A stretch of DNA of 14,308 nucleotides, taken from JAXJSP01 sp036310005 (lineage in GTDB: Bacteria > Bacillota > Clostridia > Oscillospirales > Acutalibacteraceae). The notes under the pieces are model-generated. The model saw only the letters and a list, made by a program, of their open reading frames with translations. It had not been told where the DNA came from and searched no databases. This document shows positions 11,552 through 14,308 of the stretch, in pieces. The position numbers and the translations under genes were made by a program. Position 1 is the stretch's first letter; each line of letters opens with the position of its first letter. The DNA lies in NCBI GenBank assembly GCA_036310005.1, contig JAXJSP010000046.1:1-14308 (forward strand). Reading direction: 5' to 3'.

Positions 11552-14169
11552 TTCAAACTTTCCAATCTTTCATCAATCATATTTAATTTTTCCTGATGGC
11601 GGACGAGTTGTTCTTTTTGTGCGTTAATAACCTTTTCGGGTGCTTTTGCAACAAAGCCCGGATTATTAAGTTTGTTATTTACAAACTCGATATCGGCGAG
11701 AACTTTTTGTCTTTCCTTATTAAGTCTTGCCCGTTCAGCCTCAAAGTCGATGAGTTCTCCTAAAGGAATATAAATTTTTGCATCATCGGTTATTATTGAT
11801 ACTGCATTTTCTACATTAACTGACTGTGATACTTCACATTCGCTCGCCGATGCAAGTCTTTCAAAAAACTGCGCGCCGAAATTAAATGTATCAGTATAAG
11901 TTGTATCAATATAAACCTTTGCTTTTTTAGACGGCGGTACATTCATTTCTGCCCGTCTTGCTCTTACAGCACGGATAGCATTCATAATGCGTTCAAATTC
12001 TTTCTCGGCTTGTGTAAACTGCAGGTTTTCATCAAATTCAGGCCATTTTGAAATCATAATTGACTCGCCTTCATGAGGCAAGGTCTGCCAGATTTCTTCT
12101 GTAATAAATGGCATAAACGGATGTAAAAGCTTTAAAATTCCTGTCATAACATAAACTAAAACTCCTCTTGCTGTTTTAGCCTTGCTTTCATCTGCATTAA
12201 GTCTTACTTTACAAAGTTCAATATACCAATCGCAATAAACATCCCAAATAAAGTCATACAGTTTACTTACTGCAATACCGATTTCAAACTTATCGAGATT
12301 ATCTGTAACCTCTTTTGCAAGAGTATTGAATTTAGAAAGAACCCATTTATCTTCCATAGATAAATCTTCGGGAATGTAAGCGCTCGGTTCGTCATCGGGT
12401 AAATTCATCAAAACAAAGCGGGCTGCGTTCCAGAGTTTGTTTGCAAAGTTACGTGATGCCTCAACTCTTTCGGGTGAATAACGCATATCATTACCCGGAG
12501 CATTACCTGTTGCCAGAGTAAATCTTAAAGCATCTGCACCGTAGCGTTCGATTTCTTCAAGCGGGTCAATACCGTTGCCCAACGATTTTGACATTTTTCT
12601 GCCCTGTGCATCACGGACAAGTCCGTGAATTAAAACAGTATCAAAAGGCACGCTGTCCGTATATTCGATTGCAGAGAAAATCATTCTTGCAACCCAGAAG
12701 AAAATAATATCGTATCCTGTTACGAGAGTGTTAGTCGGATAGAAGTATTTAAGTTCTTTTGTATTATCGGGCCAGCCTAATGTTGAAAAAGGCCACAATG
12801 CTGATGAAAACCATGTATCAAGTGTGTCTTCGTCGCGTCTTAAATTTGTACTGTTACATTTAGTACAATTATGCGGAGTTTCTCTTGCGACAATAATTTC
12901 GCCGCAGTCTTCACAATACCAAGCGGGAATCTGATGTCCCCACCAAAGTTGACGGGAAATACACCAGTCTTTAATATTCTCCATCCAGTTAAAATAGATT
13001 TTATCAAATCTTTCGGGGACGAATTTTGTTTTACCTTCTTTAACTGCTTTAACTGCAGGTTTTGCAAGCGGTTCCATTTTAACAAACCACTGTTTTGAAA
13101 CTCTCGGTTCAATAACTGTAGAACAGCGGTAGCATTTGCCGACATTATGTTTCATCGGCTCTACTTTAACAAGATACCCTTGTTCCTCTAAATCTTTAAC
13201 GATTGCCTTTCTTGCTTCATATCTTTCCATATTGGAATATTTACCGCATTCGTCAGTCATATAACCGTTATCGGTCATTACATTAATAACAGGCAGATTG
13301 TGTCTTAGTCCTACTTCAAAGTCGTTAGGGTCATGAGCAGGTGTAATTTTAACAACACCTGTGCCGAATTCGATTTCAACATAAGTATCGGCAACAACCG
13401 GAATTTCCTTATTAAGCAAAGGTAAAATAACATTTTTACCTATTAAATGTTTATATCTTTCGTCATCGGGATGAACTGCAAGCGCAGTATCGCCGAGCAT
13501 AGTTTCAGGTCTTGTTGTTGCAACTTCGACATAGCCGCTGCCATCTGCAATAGGATAGCGAATATGCCAGAATGAACCGTCAAGTTCCGAGTATTCAACC
13601 TCTGCGTCGGAAATAGAGGTAAGACAGGTCGGACACCAGTTTACAATTCTTTCGCCTCTGTATATAAGTCCTTTTTCGTAAAGGCGGCAAAAGACCTCGT
13701 TAACTGCTTTATTACAGCCCTCATCCAAAGTAAAGCGTTCTCTTTCCCAATCGCAAGAAGAACCCAATTTTTTAAGTTGTTCGACTATTCTTCCGCCGTA
13801 CTGTTCTTTCCATTCCCAAGCGCGTTTTAAAAATCCGTCACGGCCTATATCATCCTTTGTGATGCCTTCTTTTGCCATAGCAGCAACGATTTTTGCCTCA
13901 GTTGCGATTGATGCGTGGTCGGTACCCGGAAGCCACAAAGCGGCTCTGCCCTGCATTCTGCGATAACGAATAAGTATATCCTGCAAGGTTTCGTCCAAAG
14001 CATGTCCCATATGCAACTGTCCTGTAATGTTCGGCGGCGGAATCACTATTGTATAAGGCTCTTTACTTTCATCTATCTGTGCGTGAAAAAAGCCCGAATC
14101 ATTCCAAAACTTATAAAGTCTTTCCTCAACCTTTTGAGGCTCGTAAACTTTATCAAGTTCCCTTTTCAT
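11548..14169 (-). CDS. valS: Valyl-tRNA synthetase
   Basis: Charges tRNA-Val with valine and edits mischarged threonine. The 873-residue class I synthetase shows PPPNITGQLHMGH with the HIGH-type signature HMGH at 53-56, the editing domain with TTRPETMLGD (218-227) and HDPND (279-283), Cys pairs at 179/182, 346/349, 419/422 and 435/438 that suggest bound zinc, DTWFSSALWPFSTLGWP (451-467), KMSKS at 525-529, the anticodon-binding helical domain and a C-terminal coiled coil (about 800-873) typical of ValRS. Length is normal. The start is ATG 14169 with a strong AGGAGGAG. Its leader is only about 45 bases, too short for a T-box. Confidence 0.98.
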   Translation of the reverse strand: MKRELDKVYEPQKVEERLYKFWNDSGFFHAQIDESKEPYTIVIPPPNITGQLHMGHALDETLQDILIRYRRMQGRAALWLPGTDHASIATEAKIVAAMAKEGITKDDIGRDGFLKRAWEWKEQYGGRIVEQLKKLGSSCDWERERFTLDEGCNKAVNEVFCRLYEKGLIYRGERIVNWCPTCLTSISDAEVEYSELDGSFWHIRYPIADGSGYVEVATTRPETMLGDTALAVHPDDERYKHLIGKNVILPLLNKEIPVVADTYVEIEFGTGVVKITPAHDPNDFEVGLRHNLPVINVMTDNGYMTDECGKYSNMERYEARKAIVKDLEEQGYLVKVEPMKHNVGKCYRCSTVIEPRVSKQWFVKMEPLAKPAVKAVKEGKTKFVPERFDKIYFNWMENIKDWCISRQLWWGHQIPAWYCEDCGEIIVARETPHNCTKCNSTNLRRDEDTLDTWFSSALWPFSTLGWPDNTKELKYFYPTNTLVTGYDIIFFWVARMIFSAIEYTDSVPFDTVLIHGLVRDAQGRKMSKSLGNGIDPLEEIERYGADALRFTLATGNAPGNDMRYSPERVEASRNFANKLWNAARFVLMNLPDDEPSAYIPEDLSMEDKWVLSKFNTLAKEVTDNLDKFEIGIAVSKLYDFIWDVYCDWYIELCKVRLNADESKAKTARGVLVYVMTGILKLLHPFMPFITEEIWQTLPHEGESIMISKWPEFDENLQFTQAEKEFERIMNAIRAVRARRAEMNVPPSKKAKVYIDTTYTDTFNFGAQFFERLASASECEVSQSVNVENAVSIITDDAKIYIPLGELIDFEAERARLNKERQKVLADIEFVNNKLNNPGFVAKAPEKVINAQKEQLVRHQEKLNMIDERLESLK

Positions 14170-14220
14170 TTAATCTCCTCCTGTATATTTGCCTTTATAA
14201 TCACATAATTATACTTATAT

Positions 14221-14249
14221 ATTTTATTACTAAAGCGCTTTTTTGTCAA
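14221..14249 (-). promoter_or_regulatory. Consensus sigma-A promoter of valS-folC
   Basis: On the minus strand a perfect TTGACA (14249-14244) and TAAAAT (14226-14221, 5/6) are separated by exactly 17 bases. The predicted start near 14214 leaves a 45-base leader. Confidence 0.85.
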
Positions 14250-14308
14250 CATATTTTGCCGGAGTCATTAATGGGACATGTTCGGTATTATAATAAAGAT
14301 GAAATAAA
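14250..14308. other. Upstream edge with a palindromic TATAAT, possible divergent promoter
   Basis: A TATAAT at 14289-14294 on the plus strand overlaps a TATAAT on the minus strand (14287-14292). No good -35 is found on the plus strand at 16-18 bases. It could serve a rightward gene beginning beyond the window; no gene is visible in these 59 bases. Confidence 0.25.

Noticed and set aside
14273..14285. LexA/DinR box at GGGACATGTTCGG
   Set aside because: The Gram-positive box needs four bases between GAAC and GTTC; only two fit here and the left half is imperfect.

Overview
The window reads as chromosomal DNA from a low-GC, endospore-forming member of the Clostridia, probably a gut-type Oscillospiraceae/Ruminococcaceae relative. 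This rests on AT-rich codon use, GGAGG-type ribosome binding sites, a complete spoIIAA-spoIIAB-sigF cassette, tRNA genes with encoded CCA ends, and Rho-independent terminators after most units. The taxonomic placement is inference from gene content; nothing was searched.

Layout. Positions 1-131 look like the left edge of an IS3-type insertion sequence reading off the left side. Next come a terminator and a leftward gene for an unrecognised 574-residue membrane protein (320-2044). A rightward block holds a 54-residue Cys-rich DUF1540 protein (2173-2337) and pyruvate kinase (2472-3890). A leftward operon of four genes joined by ATGA overlaps follows (transcribed 7290 to 3913): two family-8 glycosyltransferases, then two PlsC-type acyltransferases. 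Upstream of it are a promoter and a cluster of three related dyads (7354-7426), then a leftward XRE-type regulator with four membrane helices (7467-8069). The intergenic stretch 8070-8302 carries five tandem heptamers and a thrice-repeated terminator-like motif.

A leftward tRNA cluster (Met-Glu-His-Gln in transcription order, 8706-8303) follows a consensus promoter that starts just beyond the sigF stop codon. The sporulation cassette spoIIAA-spoIIAB-sigF (10195-8785) lies upstream of that, and upstream again are folC and valS (14169-10292), which share an ATGA overlap and a consensus promoter at 14221-14249.

How the genes work together. SpoIIAA, SpoIIAB and sigma-F form the partner-switching module that fires forespore-specific transcription. 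valS-folC and the tRNAs serve translation and one-carbon metabolism; pyk is central glycolysis. The most interesting part is the GT8-GT8-PlsC-PlsC operon. Its composition suggests assembly of an acylated glycoconjugate such as a glycolipid or envelope polymer, possibly controlled through the dyad cluster and perhaps by the neighbouring membrane-anchored regulator. The product cannot be deduced from sequence alone.
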